Below are positions 36,745 to 45,376 of a stretch of DNA of 61,579 nucleotides, one piece after another. This DNA is from Mucilaginibacter sp. GTDB taxonomy: Bacteria > Bacteroidota > Bacteroidia > Sphingobacteriales > Sphingobacteriaceae. The translations under genes were made by a program, and so were the position numbers. Under the pieces are notes generated by a model. The model had not been told where the DNA came from and made no database searches. It saw nothing but the letters and a program-made list of their open reading frames with translations. The stretch covers positions 1-61,579 of the forward strand of contig JAUCSE010000039.1 in NCBI GenBank assembly GCA_030445275.1. The letters are read 5' to 3'. Within the stretch, counting starts at the first letter, position 1, and the number at the start of each line of letters is the position of its first letter.

Positions 36745-36981
36745 TTAGAACCTCCCCTGCCTGAGTGATTTTCTTACCATAAAAAGGATCTCGCCCAGGC
36801 CATTGGTTTTTATCTCAAAGGTGGTTGACAACAGCATACCCATTTTATCCTTAGTAAAACCCTTACCAGCCATCCACTCCAGGTAATGTACCGGAATATC
36901 AGCTATAATAGTACCCTTATATTTGCCATAAGGCATTTTTGTTTGTACAATATCCACAAGGATCTTCGGATCAGGCTGCAT
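36745..36981 (-). CDS. DUF3820 family protein
   Basis: 78 aa from ATG 36981 (MQPDPKILVDIVQTKMPYGK), preceded by TACCTTTA resembling a -7 box; the frame is open to 37020. The motif MPYGKYKGTIIADIPVHYLE marks the small DUF3820 family, found alone or fused to exonuclease domains. Function unknown. It is a single gene 96 bp before msrA on the same strand. Confidence 0.78.
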   Translation of the reverse strand: MQPDPKILVDIVQTKMPYGKYKGTIIADIPVHYLEWMAGKGFTKDKMGMLLSTTFEIKTNGLGEILFMVRKSLRQGRF

Positions 36982-37153
36982 GTTTTCCACACCGTAAAGG
37001 TAGCAAATCATCAGAACCATGATTACCAGGATTTGGGGATTTCTTGATTAATATATATTTTTTCAATTATCAGGATAATCTTCAAATCTTATTAATCATG
37101 GTTCAAGACAAACACAAATACCCTAAACCATGTTATTCATTAAAATATACACC

Positions 37154-37387
37154 ATGGAACAATTTGAAGCAACACTTAGCGGTACCGACAGTACAATTGA
37201 CGGTATAGCACAAGGAATTACATATCCGAATTTCACCAATGCATACGAGTTTAAATCAACCGATGGAACGTTGCACCTTATTATAGCTAAAGATACAGAT
37301 GGCCAATGGATAAGGCTTACCGGTACAGAACCATTTTTGTCGAGCTGGATAGATGAGTTGGCTGAGCAGGTTGAAAGCACCCTTTAA
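37154..37387 (+). CDS. Small hypothetical protein
   Basis: 77 aa from ATG 37154 (MEQFEATLSGTDSTIDGIAQ); the frame opens 8 codons earlier. Acidic, with no Cys, signal or membrane segment; the beta-rich middle (NAYEFKSTDGTLHLIIAKD) and helical end (SWIDELAEQVESTL) look like a compact alpha/beta protein. A strong terminator lies 17 bp behind it, which supports a real gene. I do not recognise the family. Confidence 0.6.
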   Translation: MEQFEATLSGTDSTIDGIAQGITYPNFTNAYEFKSTDGTLHLIIAKDTDGQWIRLTGTEPFLSSWIDELAEQVESTL

Positions 37388-37403
37388 TTAAGCTATACTT
37401 TAC

Positions 37404-37445
37404 AAAAAAGAGTCCCAGGATATAAACATCCTGGGACTCTTTTTT
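37404..37445. terminator. Bidirectional terminator
   Basis: 18-bp perfect stem AAAAAAGAGTCCCAGGAT (37404-37421) against 37428-37445, 6-base loop, with A and T runs built into the arms so both strands end in T. It lies between the small plus-strand gene and the MFS gene. Confidence 0.9.
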
Positions 37446-37466
37446 TGATTAATTATTCAATATGAT

Positions 37467-38774
37467 CTATAACTTAATTGGTTTCATTTTAGGAACAAGA
37501 AAGTGCATAATTAACCACGCCAGTATATAAGCGCTGCCGCATACAACAAACATGATATAATAGGCTGTTTCTATTTGATGAATTGCCCTAAAATGTACAA
37601 AAAGGTTTTTTTGCACTACCAATGATAAAAACACGCCACCTATAGAGCCAAACATCCCCCCGATACCGGTAACCGAACCCACTGACCTTTTAGGGAACAT
37701 ATCAGATACGGTAGTAAATATATTTGCGCTCCATGCTTGGTGGGCCGATGCTGCTATACCAATTACAATTACTGCAAGCCACATATTAATACCACCTAAA
37801 ACCTGAGCAAATACAATAGGGATTACAAACAAGGCGTAAACAAACATAGATGTTTTGCGGGCCCTGAAAACCGGCCAGTTTTTCTTGATGAGTTGCATAG
37901 GTATCCACCCACCACCAATACTGCCTATTGTTGACATGGTATAAACAAGCGCTACCGGAAAAGCGATGGCTGTACCTTTTAAATTGTACTGACTTTCCAA
38001 AAAATCGGGTAACCAGAATAAATAAAACCACCATATGGGGTCTGTTAAAAATTTACCGATTACAAATGCCCAGGTCTGTTTGAAACTTAATAGTTTACCC
38101 CAGGATATTTTTTTGGTTTCGTTTGGTTCTTCCTTCTGACCTAAAACTTCCTGATCACTATTGATATAGTCAAGCTCGGCCTGGGTTACATACTTGTGTT
38201 TTGATGGTGTTTCGTAAAATAAATACCACAATAAAAGCCATATAAAACCAATAGACCCGGTAATAATAAATGCCCAACGCCAACCCCATGCTACTGCAAT
38301 AAACGGAACAGTTAGGGGGGCTACAATTGCACCAATGTTTGATCCTGAATTAAATATCCCGGTGGCAAACGCTCTTTCCTTTTTCGGAAACCATTCTGCT
38401 ACAGTTTTAATTGCTGCCGGAAAATTGCCAGCCTCACTTATACCTAATGCCGAACGTACTACACCAAAGCCAAATGTACTGCCAACAAAAGCATGACATA
38501 CAGCAGCAATGCTCCAAAAAAGAGTTGACAAAAAATAGCCAAGTTTGGTACCTACTTTATCAATAAAACCACCTGCTGCCAATAACCCGAACGAGTAAGC
38601 AATTTTAAAGGCGATTTCAATATTTGCATAATCACCATCGTCCCATTTAAACTCTTTGGTTAGATTGGATTTTAAAAGACTTATTACAGCCCTGTCCAGG
38701 TAATTTACTGTAGTAGCAAAAAACACCAGCGAGCATATTACCCATCTATAGTTTCCAACTTTGGTTTCTCTCAT
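37467..38774 (-). CDS. MFS hexuronate transporter, ExuT-like
   Basis: 435 aa with twelve membrane helices. It opens with RWVICSLVFFATTVNYLDRA, the anion:cation symporter (ACS) branch signature, and has a central loop near 200-225. This branch imports glucuronate and galacturonate with protons. It follows kdgA by 163 bp of word-repeat DNA at the end of the uronate gene run, which supports hexuronate as substrate. It could have its own promoter inside or after the repeats. Confidence 0.87.
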   Translation of the reverse strand: MRETKVGNYRWVICSLVFFATTVNYLDRAVISLLKSNLTKEFKWDDGDYANIEIAFKIAYSFGLLAAGGFIDKVGTKLGYFLSTLFWSIAAVCHAFVGSTFGFGVVRSALGISEAGNFPAAIKTVAEWFPKKERAFATGIFNSGSNIGAIVAPLTVPFIAVAWGWRWAFIITGSIGFIWLLLWYLFYETPSKHKYVTQAELDYINSDQEVLGQKEEPNETKKISWGKLLSFKQTWAFVIGKFLTDPIWWFYLFWLPDFLESQYNLKGTAIAFPVALVYTMSTIGSIGGGWIPMQLIKKNWPVFRARKTSMFVYALFVIPIVFAQVLGGINMWLAVIVIGIAASAHQAWSANIFTTVSDMFPKRSVGSVTGIGGMFGSIGGVFLSLVVQKNLFVHFRAIHQIETAYYIMFVVCGSAYILAWLIMHFLVPKMKPIKL

Positions 38775-38801
38775 TATGATTGGTTTTTAATTGGTTATAA
38801 T

Positions 38802-38956
38802 TTAGTATCAAGATATTAGTATCAAGTATTAAGACTTTGTTTTTTAGTATTAAGTAATCGATATCAGGTATCAGGACTTTCTTATTTTATTTACAACAAA
38901 CAGCAAAATTGCAATGTGTCTTGATACTTAATACTAACTACTTGATACTTGATACC
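38802..38956. repeat. TATCAAGTATTAAGAC word repeat, inverted, running into kdgA
   Basis: Forward words at 38802-38835 and near 38846-38876 (TATCAAG, TATTAAG, TATCAGG) face inverted words at 38918-38956 (GTCTTGATACTTAATACT, then ACTTGATACTTGATACC). The right arm overlaps the last codons and the stop (38938-38940) of kdgA. It fills the gap before the MFS gene. Confidence 0.8.
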
Positions 38957-39597
38957 ATTTCTATTAATTTAATGGCATCTGCATATAATTGCTCATATAA
39001 ACGGCCCTCTAGGGTTTTTTTGCTGATGAGCTTACTTCCCATACCCACTGCGCAAACCCCTGCCCTGAACCAGGTGCTGATACTGTCAATATTAAGGTCA
39101 ACACCGCCGGTTGGTATAAATAATTGCCCGGCAAATAATTCCTTTATCGACGACATAAACTCCGGACCCAGAATATTAGCCGGAAACAGTTTGATCAATG
39201 CCGCGCCGTGTTGTTGCGCGGTATGAATTTCGGTAGGTGTCATACAACCCGGAATCCATAATAAATTATGTTGTTTGGCAATGGCCCCCACTTCAGGATT
39301 AATAACCGGAGCCACAATAAAGTCGGCACCCGCGGCTATAAAAGCCTCGGCTTCGGCAGCGGTTTTGATAGTGCCTATACCCAATTCCAGATCGGGCATT
39401 TCTTCCTGCTGCGCTTTTTTTAACACTTTAAAATTGGCCAGCGCAGCAGCACCACGATTGGTATACTCAAATACCCTGATGCCGGCTTTGTACAAGGTAC
39501 GCGTTATTTCCAGGCTCACTTCCGCATCTTCGTAAAAGAAAAGCGGTAATGATCCCTGTTTCAATATGGCGTTTAGCGCGCTATCTTTTTTGCTCAT
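38938..39597 (-). CDS. kdgA: 2-keto-3-deoxy-6-phosphogluconate aldolase
   Basis: 219 aa class I aldolase, cleaving KDPG to pyruvate and glyceraldehyde-3-phosphate. LGIGTIKTAAEAEAFIAAGA and the Schiff-base region ALIKLFPANILGPEF are clear. It overlaps kdgK by 4 bp. The last residues (VSSIK) and stop codon are written by a word repeat (ATCAAGTATCAAG units), so the natural C terminus may have been replaced. It is often called Eda in other species. Confidence 0.92.
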   Translation of the reverse strand: MSKKDSALNAILKQGSLPLFFYEDAEVSLEITRTLYKAGIRVFEYTNRGAAALANFKVLKKAQQEEMPDLELGIGTIKTAAEAEAFIAAGADFIVAPVINPEVGAIAKQHNLLWIPGCMTPTEIHTAQQHGAALIKLFPANILGPEFMSSIKELFAGQLFIPTGGVDLNIDSISTWFRAGVCAVGMGSKLISKKTLEGRLYEQLYADAIKLIEMVSSIK

Positions 39598-40634
39598 GAT
39601 TGTATCGCTTTAGTAATCTCATCAACCGTTTTATTGGTTGCATCACCCTCAATAAATAGTTTTTGGTAAGCCGCCGAGGTTGCGAACTCCAATGTTTGCT
39701 GTGGATCAAGGTTATTGTAAAAACCATAGATCAACCCCGCCATAAAGCAGTCGCCACTACCCACTTTATCAGTTACTTTGTCGGTATCGTATTGTTTTGA
39801 ACTGTATAGTTTGTCGCCGGTATATAAAGCAGTATAATAGTTAATGCCCTCACCCGCATCAAAACGGAAGGTGTTGGCCACCGCCTTACACTTAGGAAAT
39901 TGCTTCATAATTCTTTCTGATGAACTCAAGGCTTCCTTCAGATAGATGCTTTTCTGCCCAGATTCAGTCACGTTTGGCTCAACCGGAACACCCAGCATTC
40001 TTTCGGCCGCCCATATATTGCCCATGATCAGATCGGCATGTTTTACCAGTTGGGGCATAATATCAATGGGCTGTTTGCCGTATTGCCAAAGCCTTGCCCT
40101 GTAATTCAAATCAACCGATATGGTGATGTTTTTGGCAGATGCCGCTTGCAATACTTCAGCACAAACATCAGCTGCATTCTGATTAATGGCCGGGCATATC
40201 GCGCTAAAATGAAACCAACTTACGCCCTCAAGCGCTTTGTTCCAGTCAACCTGTCCGGGTTTTAAACCGGCAAATGCCGAATGGGCACGGTCATATATTA
40301 ATGCATTGTTTTTGATGTCCTTACCACGGGTTAAATAATAAAGACCTATCCTATCTCCATGCATAAAAACTGGCGCGGTGTCTACTCTTTTACTCTGCAG
40401 ATAAGTTAATATCTGCGCCGACATGGCATTATCAGGCAAAGCCGTAAAATAGCTGGATGGCAAATCCCATAATGCCAAAGCGGTAGCTACATTTAGTTCG
40501 GCGCCACCAACAAAAAATGGCAACTGGTTATCGGTTAACCACTCGCCGCCAGCATCAGGGCAAATTCTTAACAGTAATTCGCCGTATGAAAGTACACTGC
40601 CTTTTGGCGATCCGTTATTAAAAGAGTTACTCAT
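39594..40634 (-). CDS. kdgK: 2-keto-3-deoxygluconate kinase (PfkB family)
   Basis: 346 aa ribokinase-fold sugar kinase. N-terminal VSYGELLLRI-like strand (here VLSYGELLLRICPDAGGEW), substrate loop FFVGGAELNVATALALW, and C-terminal catalytic DKVGSGDCFMAGLIYG with the general base Asp. Lying between uxaC and kdgA it would phosphorylate KDG to KDPG. Its start overlaps the uxaC stop in TAATG, and its end overlaps kdgA, so the three genes are translationally coupled. Confidence 0.9.
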   Translation of the reverse strand: MSNSFNNGSPKGSVLSYGELLLRICPDAGGEWLTDNQLPFFVGGAELNVATALALWDLPSSYFTALPDNAMSAQILTYLQSKRVDTAPVFMHGDRIGLYYLTRGKDIKNNALIYDRAHSAFAGLKPGQVDWNKALEGVSWFHFSAICPAINQNAADVCAEVLQAASAKNITISVDLNYRARLWQYGKQPIDIMPQLVKHADLIMGNIWAAERMLGVPVEPNVTESGQKSIYLKEALSSSERIMKQFPKCKAVANTFRFDAGEGINYYTALYTGDKLYSSKQYDTDKVTDKVGSGDCFMAGLIYGFYNNLDPQQTLEFATSAAYQKLFIEGDATNKTVDEITKAIQS

Positions 40635-42043
40635 TATTGTTGATCAAAATTAAAGTAATTCTTAGCGTTATAATAGCATATATCCTGTACGATCTTACCA
40701 GTCCAGGCTATATCATTAGGTAGTTCGCCTTTCTCTATATCTTCAGCAAACAAGTTACAAACCAGCCTGCGGAAATACTCATGCCTTGGGAACGATAAAA
40801 AGCTGCGCGAATCAGTAAGCATACCCACCATACGGCTGATGAGGCCAATGTTTGATAAGGCATTAAGCTGCTTAGTCATGCCGTCTTTTTGATCCAAAAA
40901 CCACCATGCAGAACCAAATTGAACTTTCCCGGCAACCGATCCATCGTTAAAATTGCCGGTCATCGCGGCAAATAATTCATTGTCTGCTGGGTTTAGGTTA
41001 TAAAGGATAGTTTTTGCCAGGCGGTTATCCAGATCAAGCTTGTTCAGAAACTTAGATAAAGCAACACCCTGTTTAAAATCGCCAATGGAATCCCAGCCTG
41101 TATCAGGTCCTGACTGTGTTAATCCACGGGTATTATTATTTCGCAAAGCACCCAGGTGATATTGCTGCACCCAACCTTTTTCATGATCCCAAAGTGCAAA
41201 TTGAAATAACATAGCCGATTTGAACTTGGTTATTTCCAGTGGTAATAATACCTTCTTGCTTCTGATCTTTAAAAATATGGCGGTTATTTCACTATCGGTA
41301 TAATCCTCCGCATAAATTTGCTCCAAACCATGATCTGACAGTTGGCAGCCATTTTCCGCAAAATAGTCATGACGGCTTTTTAATGCTTTTAAATAATCGG
41401 CATAATTTGAAATATCAATATTGCTAACTGTTTGCAGCTGATCAATATACTGATTAAGCGCCTGCAGATCATCAGCATTCATCGCTTTATCGGGTCTGAA
41501 AGCTGGTAATACTTTCACTTCAAAACCATCCTGTTTGATCTTTTGATGAAACGCCAAATTATCAAGCGGATCATCAGTGGTGCAAACCACCTCTACATTT
41601 TTACTTTTGAGGATATTGCGCACGCTAAACTCCGGCGTACTTAATTTGGCGTTACAATCAGCATATATTTTTTGAGCTGTTGCCTGCGAAAGCAATTCGT
41701 TAATACCAAAATAGCGTTGCAGTTCCAGGTGAGTCCAATGGAACAGTGGATTACGTAGTGTGTATGGTACGGTAGCCGCCCATTGCTCAAACTTTTCCTG
41801 GTCAGTTTTATTACCGGTAATGTATTCCTCATTAACACCATTGGCACGCATAGCCCGCCATTTATAATGATCGCCATACAACCATATATGCGTAAGGTTA
41901 TCAAAATTGATGTCTTTAGCTATCTGATCAGGCGGCAAATGGCAATGGTAATCAATAATAGGTAGTTGGCTGGCATACTCGTGGTACAGGCGCTGTGCTG
42001 TTTTGGTATCGAGTAAAAAATCCTGATCTAAAAAACTCTTCAT
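40634..42043 (-). CDS. uxaC: Glucuronate isomerase
   Basis: 469 aa TIM-barrel enzyme of the amidohydrolase superfamily, turning D-glucuronate into D-fructuronate (and galacturonate into tagaturonate). N-terminal LPIIDYHCHLPPDQIAKD holds the metal His pair; DSRSFLSFPRHEYFRRLVC is the typical C-terminal motif. It is coupled to kdgK. It is separated from uxuA by 136 bp, most of which is a mini-element. Confidence 0.94.
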   Translation of the reverse strand: MKSFLDQDFLLDTKTAQRLYHEYASQLPIIDYHCHLPPDQIAKDINFDNLTHIWLYGDHYKWRAMRANGVNEEYITGNKTDQEKFEQWAATVPYTLRNPLFHWTHLELQRYFGINELLSQATAQKIYADCNAKLSTPEFSVRNILKSKNVEVVCTTDDPLDNLAFHQKIKQDGFEVKVLPAFRPDKAMNADDLQALNQYIDQLQTVSNIDISNYADYLKALKSRHDYFAENGCQLSDHGLEQIYAEDYTDSEITAIFLKIRSKKVLLPLEITKFKSAMLFQFALWDHEKGWVQQYHLGALRNNNTRGLTQSGPDTGWDSIGDFKQGVALSKFLNKLDLDNRLAKTILYNLNPADNELFAAMTGNFNDGSVAGKVQFGSAWWFLDQKDGMTKQLNALSNIGLISRMVGMLTDSRSFLSFPRHEYFRRLVCNLFAEDIEKGELPNDIAWTGKIVQDICYYNAKNYFNFDQQ

Positions 42044-42077
42044 TAGTGGTTAAGCAGGTAAACTGCCCTTAAAATTT

Positions 42078-42190
42078 AAATTATGTGTATTTAGCCTCAC
42101 CTAATCCTCTCCAAAGGAGACGACTTTAACTTCACGTTTTGAACCCTCTCCTTTGGAGAGGTCAGGGTGAGGCTAAAAATTATGCTTTAT
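42078..42190. mobile_element. TAGCCTCACC palindromic mini-element, copy 3, between uxuA and uxaC
   Basis: The element (about 42090-42176) begins TTAGCCTCACCTAATCCTC and ends GTCAGGGTGAGGCTAAA, with CGACTTTAACTTCACG in the middle; same orientation as copy 2. Flanks AAATTATGTGTAT (42078-42090) and AAATTATGCTTTAT (42177-42190) share the first eight bases exactly and most of the rest, consistent with an older target duplication. The right flank contains the uxuA stop codon (42180). Confidence 0.68.
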
Positions 42191-43379
42191 CAAACAATGA
42201 GCGTTTAACACCCATTTCCAAACCCCGCAATTCGGCCAGGCCCTTTAACCTTCCAATAGCCGAATAGCCGTGGTATGTTTTATAGTTAAAATCGTCCAAC
42301 AGTTTGTGGCCATGATCGGGGCGCATGGGGATGCTTATATCCTTACGTCCGTTTTGCTCACGTTTTTGCTGTTCTAAAATTATCTTCTTCATTACTGCAT
42401 ACATGTCCGCACTGCCGTTTAAATGCTCGGCCTCGTAGAAACTGCCGTCATCCTCACGCTGTACATTGCGTAAATGCAGAAAATGGATATGCTCTCCCAG
42501 TCTTTCTATAATTCCGGGCAGGTCATTATCTGCTCTTGCACCTAATGAACCGGTGCAAAAGGTTAAGCCGTTGCTTGGCGAAGGGCTAAAATTAACCACA
42601 TCGGCCAGGTCAGCTTCTGTTGATACCACCCTTGGCAAACCCAATATCGGGAACGGCGGATCATCTGGATGGATACACATTTTTACACCAGCAGCTTCTG
42701 CGCCTGGTATAATACCTTTCAGAAAATAACCGAGGTTATTTTTTAAAGCTACCGCATCAGTATTGGCATATCTTTTTAAATGTTCTTTAAACTCGGGTAT
42801 GGTCAACACTTTGTTGGTACCAGGCAAACCAGCCATCAGGTTATCGATCAGCTGTGCTTTTTCAGTAGCGCTAATATTATCCAGATAGTTTTTGGCTGCC
42901 TGTTGTTGTGCTGGAGTAAAATCATTAGTGGCACCTTCGCGTTCCAGTATATAAAGGTCAAAAGCAGCTAACGCATTGGCATCGTATCTTAAAGCTGTTC
43001 CTTTGTTGGGTAACAGGTAATCCAGGTCGGTACGTGTCCAGTCAAGCACAGGCATAAAATTGTAGCATACGGTATGGATACCAGCTGCCGACAAATTTTT
43101 AAGGGTACTTACATAGTTTTCAATGTATTTATCCCGATCAGCCCCGGCTGTTTTTATACTTTCATGAATATTTACACTTTCTACAACCGACCATGTAAGT
43201 CCGGCTGCTTCAATCATTTTTTTTCTGTCGACGATCTCATCCAAACTCCACACCTCCCCACTCGGGATGTGATAAAGAGATGTAACGATGCCTGTAGCGC
43301 CAGTTTGTCTGATAGCTGTAAGTGTAACCGGATCGGTAGGTCCGAACCAGCGAAATGTTTGTTCTAAATTATTCACCAT
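42180..43379 (-). CDS. uxuA: Mannonate dehydratase
   Basis: 399 aa TIM-barrel metal enzyme, turning D-mannonate into 2-keto-3-deoxygluconate. Start LEQTFRWFGPTDPVTLTAIR; metal site region MCIHPDDPPFPILGLPRVVS; IHFLHLRNVQREDDGSFYEA near 295; and the C-terminal MRPDHGHKLLDDF. It is first in the uronate run; a candidate LacI-type operator lies about 100 bp upstream. The reductase that should feed it (UxuB) is not encoded in the window. Confidence 0.94.
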   Translation of the reverse strand: MVNNLEQTFRWFGPTDPVTLTAIRQTGATGIVTSLYHIPSGEVWSLDEIVDRKKMIEAAGLTWSVVESVNIHESIKTAGADRDKYIENYVSTLKNLSAAGIHTVCYNFMPVLDWTRTDLDYLLPNKGTALRYDANALAAFDLYILEREGATNDFTPAQQQAAKNYLDNISATEKAQLIDNLMAGLPGTNKVLTIPEFKEHLKRYANTDAVALKNNLGYFLKGIIPGAEAAGVKMCIHPDDPPFPILGLPRVVSTEADLADVVNFSPSPSNGLTFCTGSLGARADNDLPGIIERLGEHIHFLHLRNVQREDDGSFYEAEHLNGSADMYAVMKKIILEQQKREQNGRKDISIPMRPDHGHKLLDDFNYKTYHGYSAIGRLKGLAELRGLEMGVKRSLFDKA

Positions 43380-43470
43380 GAATCAATGGTATTGTATATA
43401 ATAGGTTTTGTTGCGACCGGCAAATTACACATCATTCCTGCAAGTTGAAAAGGATATTGACAATAATCCA

Positions 43471-43484
43471 CGCAAACGTTTTCG
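43471..43484. promoter_or_regulatory. Candidate LacI-type operator upstream of uxuA
   Basis: CGCAAACGTTTTCG is a near-perfect 14-bp palindrome (one mismatched pair) centred on CG, the form typical of LacI-family sites. It lies 92 bp before the uxuA start. The LacI-family gene at 48413 is an obvious candidate binder, but the sequence beside that gene (CAATCGATTG) differs. Confidence 0.45.
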
Positions 43485-43566
43485 GATACCGATCATCATA
43501 CAAGATACAATTTAGGGCATCAATAAACTATGTAACGTTTTAGCAAATAATTCATCAGTTTAACAA

Positions 43567-43601
43567 AAAGGGCGATAGATCATCATGATCTATCGCCCTT
43601 T
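43567..43601 (-). terminator. Terminator after the SSS symporter gene
   Basis: 16-bp perfect stem (43567-43582, AAAGGGCGATAGATCA, with 43586-43601), 3-base loop, followed on minus by a T run. It separates the xylose unit from uxuA. Confidence 0.88.
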
Positions 43602-43624
43602 GTTATACCGGGTTATAAAATCGG

Positions 43625-45331
43625 CTACCAGAATATAGAATAAAGCGCTACCACAATACCGGTAACTATCAGCGCCCCGGCAGTAAATGCACGGGATGTT
43701 TTAAACATAGAAGCGTCAATTTCCAAACCATTAGTTTTAATACCCCTGGCTCCGTCAATTTTAGAGATGATGATCATACCAATAACACAGATGGCAAATA
43801 CAAAGCCCATGCGATCAAGGAATGGTATCTCATATAACTGGGTCACTTTATCATCCTGCAATGCCAGTTTCGAAAAACCGTAAGGCGACAGGAAGCTTAG
43901 ATCAGCAAAACGAGGTAATACTTTAAAGAAACAGGAGAATACAAACCCGCCTATGGTAGCAAATAATGCCGCGTTTGAAGTTGCTTTTTTCCAGAAAAAA
44001 CCAAGGATGAACATGGCAAAAATACCAGGGGATACAAAGCCGGTATATTCCTGAATATACTGGAAGCCTTGCTTACCTTCGCCCATCAGTGTTTTACCAA
44101 TTAATTCTGATAAAATAATACCTAATACCATAGCAACCACTACTGACCATTTACCTAAACTAACCAGTTTTTTATCGGTAGCACCAGGATTAATGGCTTT
44201 TTTGTAGATATCTAAGGTAAAAATGGTTGCAATACTGTTTGCCTTACCAGCCAATGATGCTACAATTGCAGCAGTTAAGGCGGCAAACGAAAGCCCTTTT
44301 AAACCAGATGGCAATAAATTCAGTAATGATGGATAAGCTTTATTAGGGTCTAAAACACCCGATGAACTCATCATTTCCTGGTGAAACATACCTTTTTGAT
44401 ATAGCAAGTATGCTGCTATACCCGGCAATACAACAATAACAGGCATTAACAGCTTCAGGAAAGCCGCGAACAGGATACCACCACGAGCCGTTTTTAGATT
44501 TGCCCCCAGGGCTCTTTGCGTAATATATTGGTTACAACCCCAATAGTTCAGGTTAGTGATCCACATACCGCCGATTAAAACGGTTAAGCCCGGCAGATCC
44601 ATATAGTTAGGATTATCCTTTTTGAAGATCATGTGGAAGTGATCAGTAGCCTCTGAATGCAATATTTTAAACCCATTCAATAAACCTGTAGTTCCTTCCT
44701 TCTCACTTAAAAGTGTCAGGGCAAGATAGGTAGCCATTAAACCACCCAGAATAAGTACAGCAACTTGTATAACGTCGGTATAACCAATAACCTTCATCCC
44801 ACCCAATGTAATTACGATGGAGAATATAGCCAGCAACCAGATACACAGGTGAATATCTAATCCAGATATACCACTAATTGCTAATGCGCCAAGGTATAAT
44901 ATTGACATCAGGTTAACTACGATGTACAGTAATAACCAAAATATAGCCATGATCATGGCCACTGTGCCGTTATATCGCTGATGTAAAAACTGCGGCATGG
45001 TGAATATCTTATTTTTAAGATATACCGGTATAAAAAACACCGCTACAATGACCAATGTTATAGCTGCCATCCACTCGTAAGTTGATATGGCTAAACCCAT
45101 CTTGAATGCTGATCCGCTGGTTCCGATAAACTGTTCTGCTGAAATATTTGATGCGATCAACGATGCACCGATAGCCCACCAGGTTAGCGACCCTTCGGCC
45201 AAAAAGTAATCTTTTGAAGTGGCATCGGCGTTGTGTTTACGCCTATATACCCACCAGCCGTAACTGGAAACTAAAACAAAGTAGATCAAAAATACAGCAT
45301 AATCGCCATATGAGAGGGTTTTCAGGTTCAT
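43625..45331 (-). CDS. Sodium/solute symporter (SSS family), probably xylose or related sugar
   Basis: 568 aa with about 14 membrane helices. Typical SGLT-like stretches: SLIASNISAEQFIGTSGSAF near 56-75 and GCNQYITQRALGA. It couples sugar entry to Na+. It follows xylA by 45 bp and ends in a strong terminator, so it is the last gene of a xylB-xylA-symporter unit and xylose is the likely substrate. A uronate or oligosaccharide is the alternative, given the neighbouring block. Confidence 0.87.
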   Translation of the reverse strand: MNLKTLSYGDYAVFLIYFVLVSSYGWWVYRRKHNADATSKDYFLAEGSLTWWAIGASLIASNISAEQFIGTSGSAFKMGLAISTYEWMAAITLVIVAVFFIPVYLKNKIFTMPQFLHQRYNGTVAMIMAIFWLLLYIVVNLMSILYLGALAISGISGLDIHLCIWLLAIFSIVITLGGMKVIGYTDVIQVAVLILGGLMATYLALTLLSEKEGTTGLLNGFKILHSEATDHFHMIFKKDNPNYMDLPGLTVLIGGMWITNLNYWGCNQYITQRALGANLKTARGGILFAAFLKLLMPVIVVLPGIAAYLLYQKGMFHQEMMSSSGVLDPNKAYPSLLNLLPSGLKGLSFAALTAAIVASLAGKANSIATIFTLDIYKKAINPGATDKKLVSLGKWSVVVAMVLGIILSELIGKTLMGEGKQGFQYIQEYTGFVSPGIFAMFILGFFWKKATSNAALFATIGGFVFSCFFKVLPRFADLSFLSPYGFSKLALQDDKVTQLYEIPFLDRMGFVFAICVIGMIIISKIDGARGIKTNGLEIDASMFKTSRAFTAGALIVTGIVVALYSIFW

Positions 45332-45376
45332 TGTTTGGTTATGTTGGTTTTAATATGTTAACTTGACAATTATAAA

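Noticed and set aside
43536..43552. Second LacI-type operator near GTAACGTTTTAG before uxuA
   Set aside because: It is not palindromic beyond AACGTT and is further from the gene than the better site at 43471.
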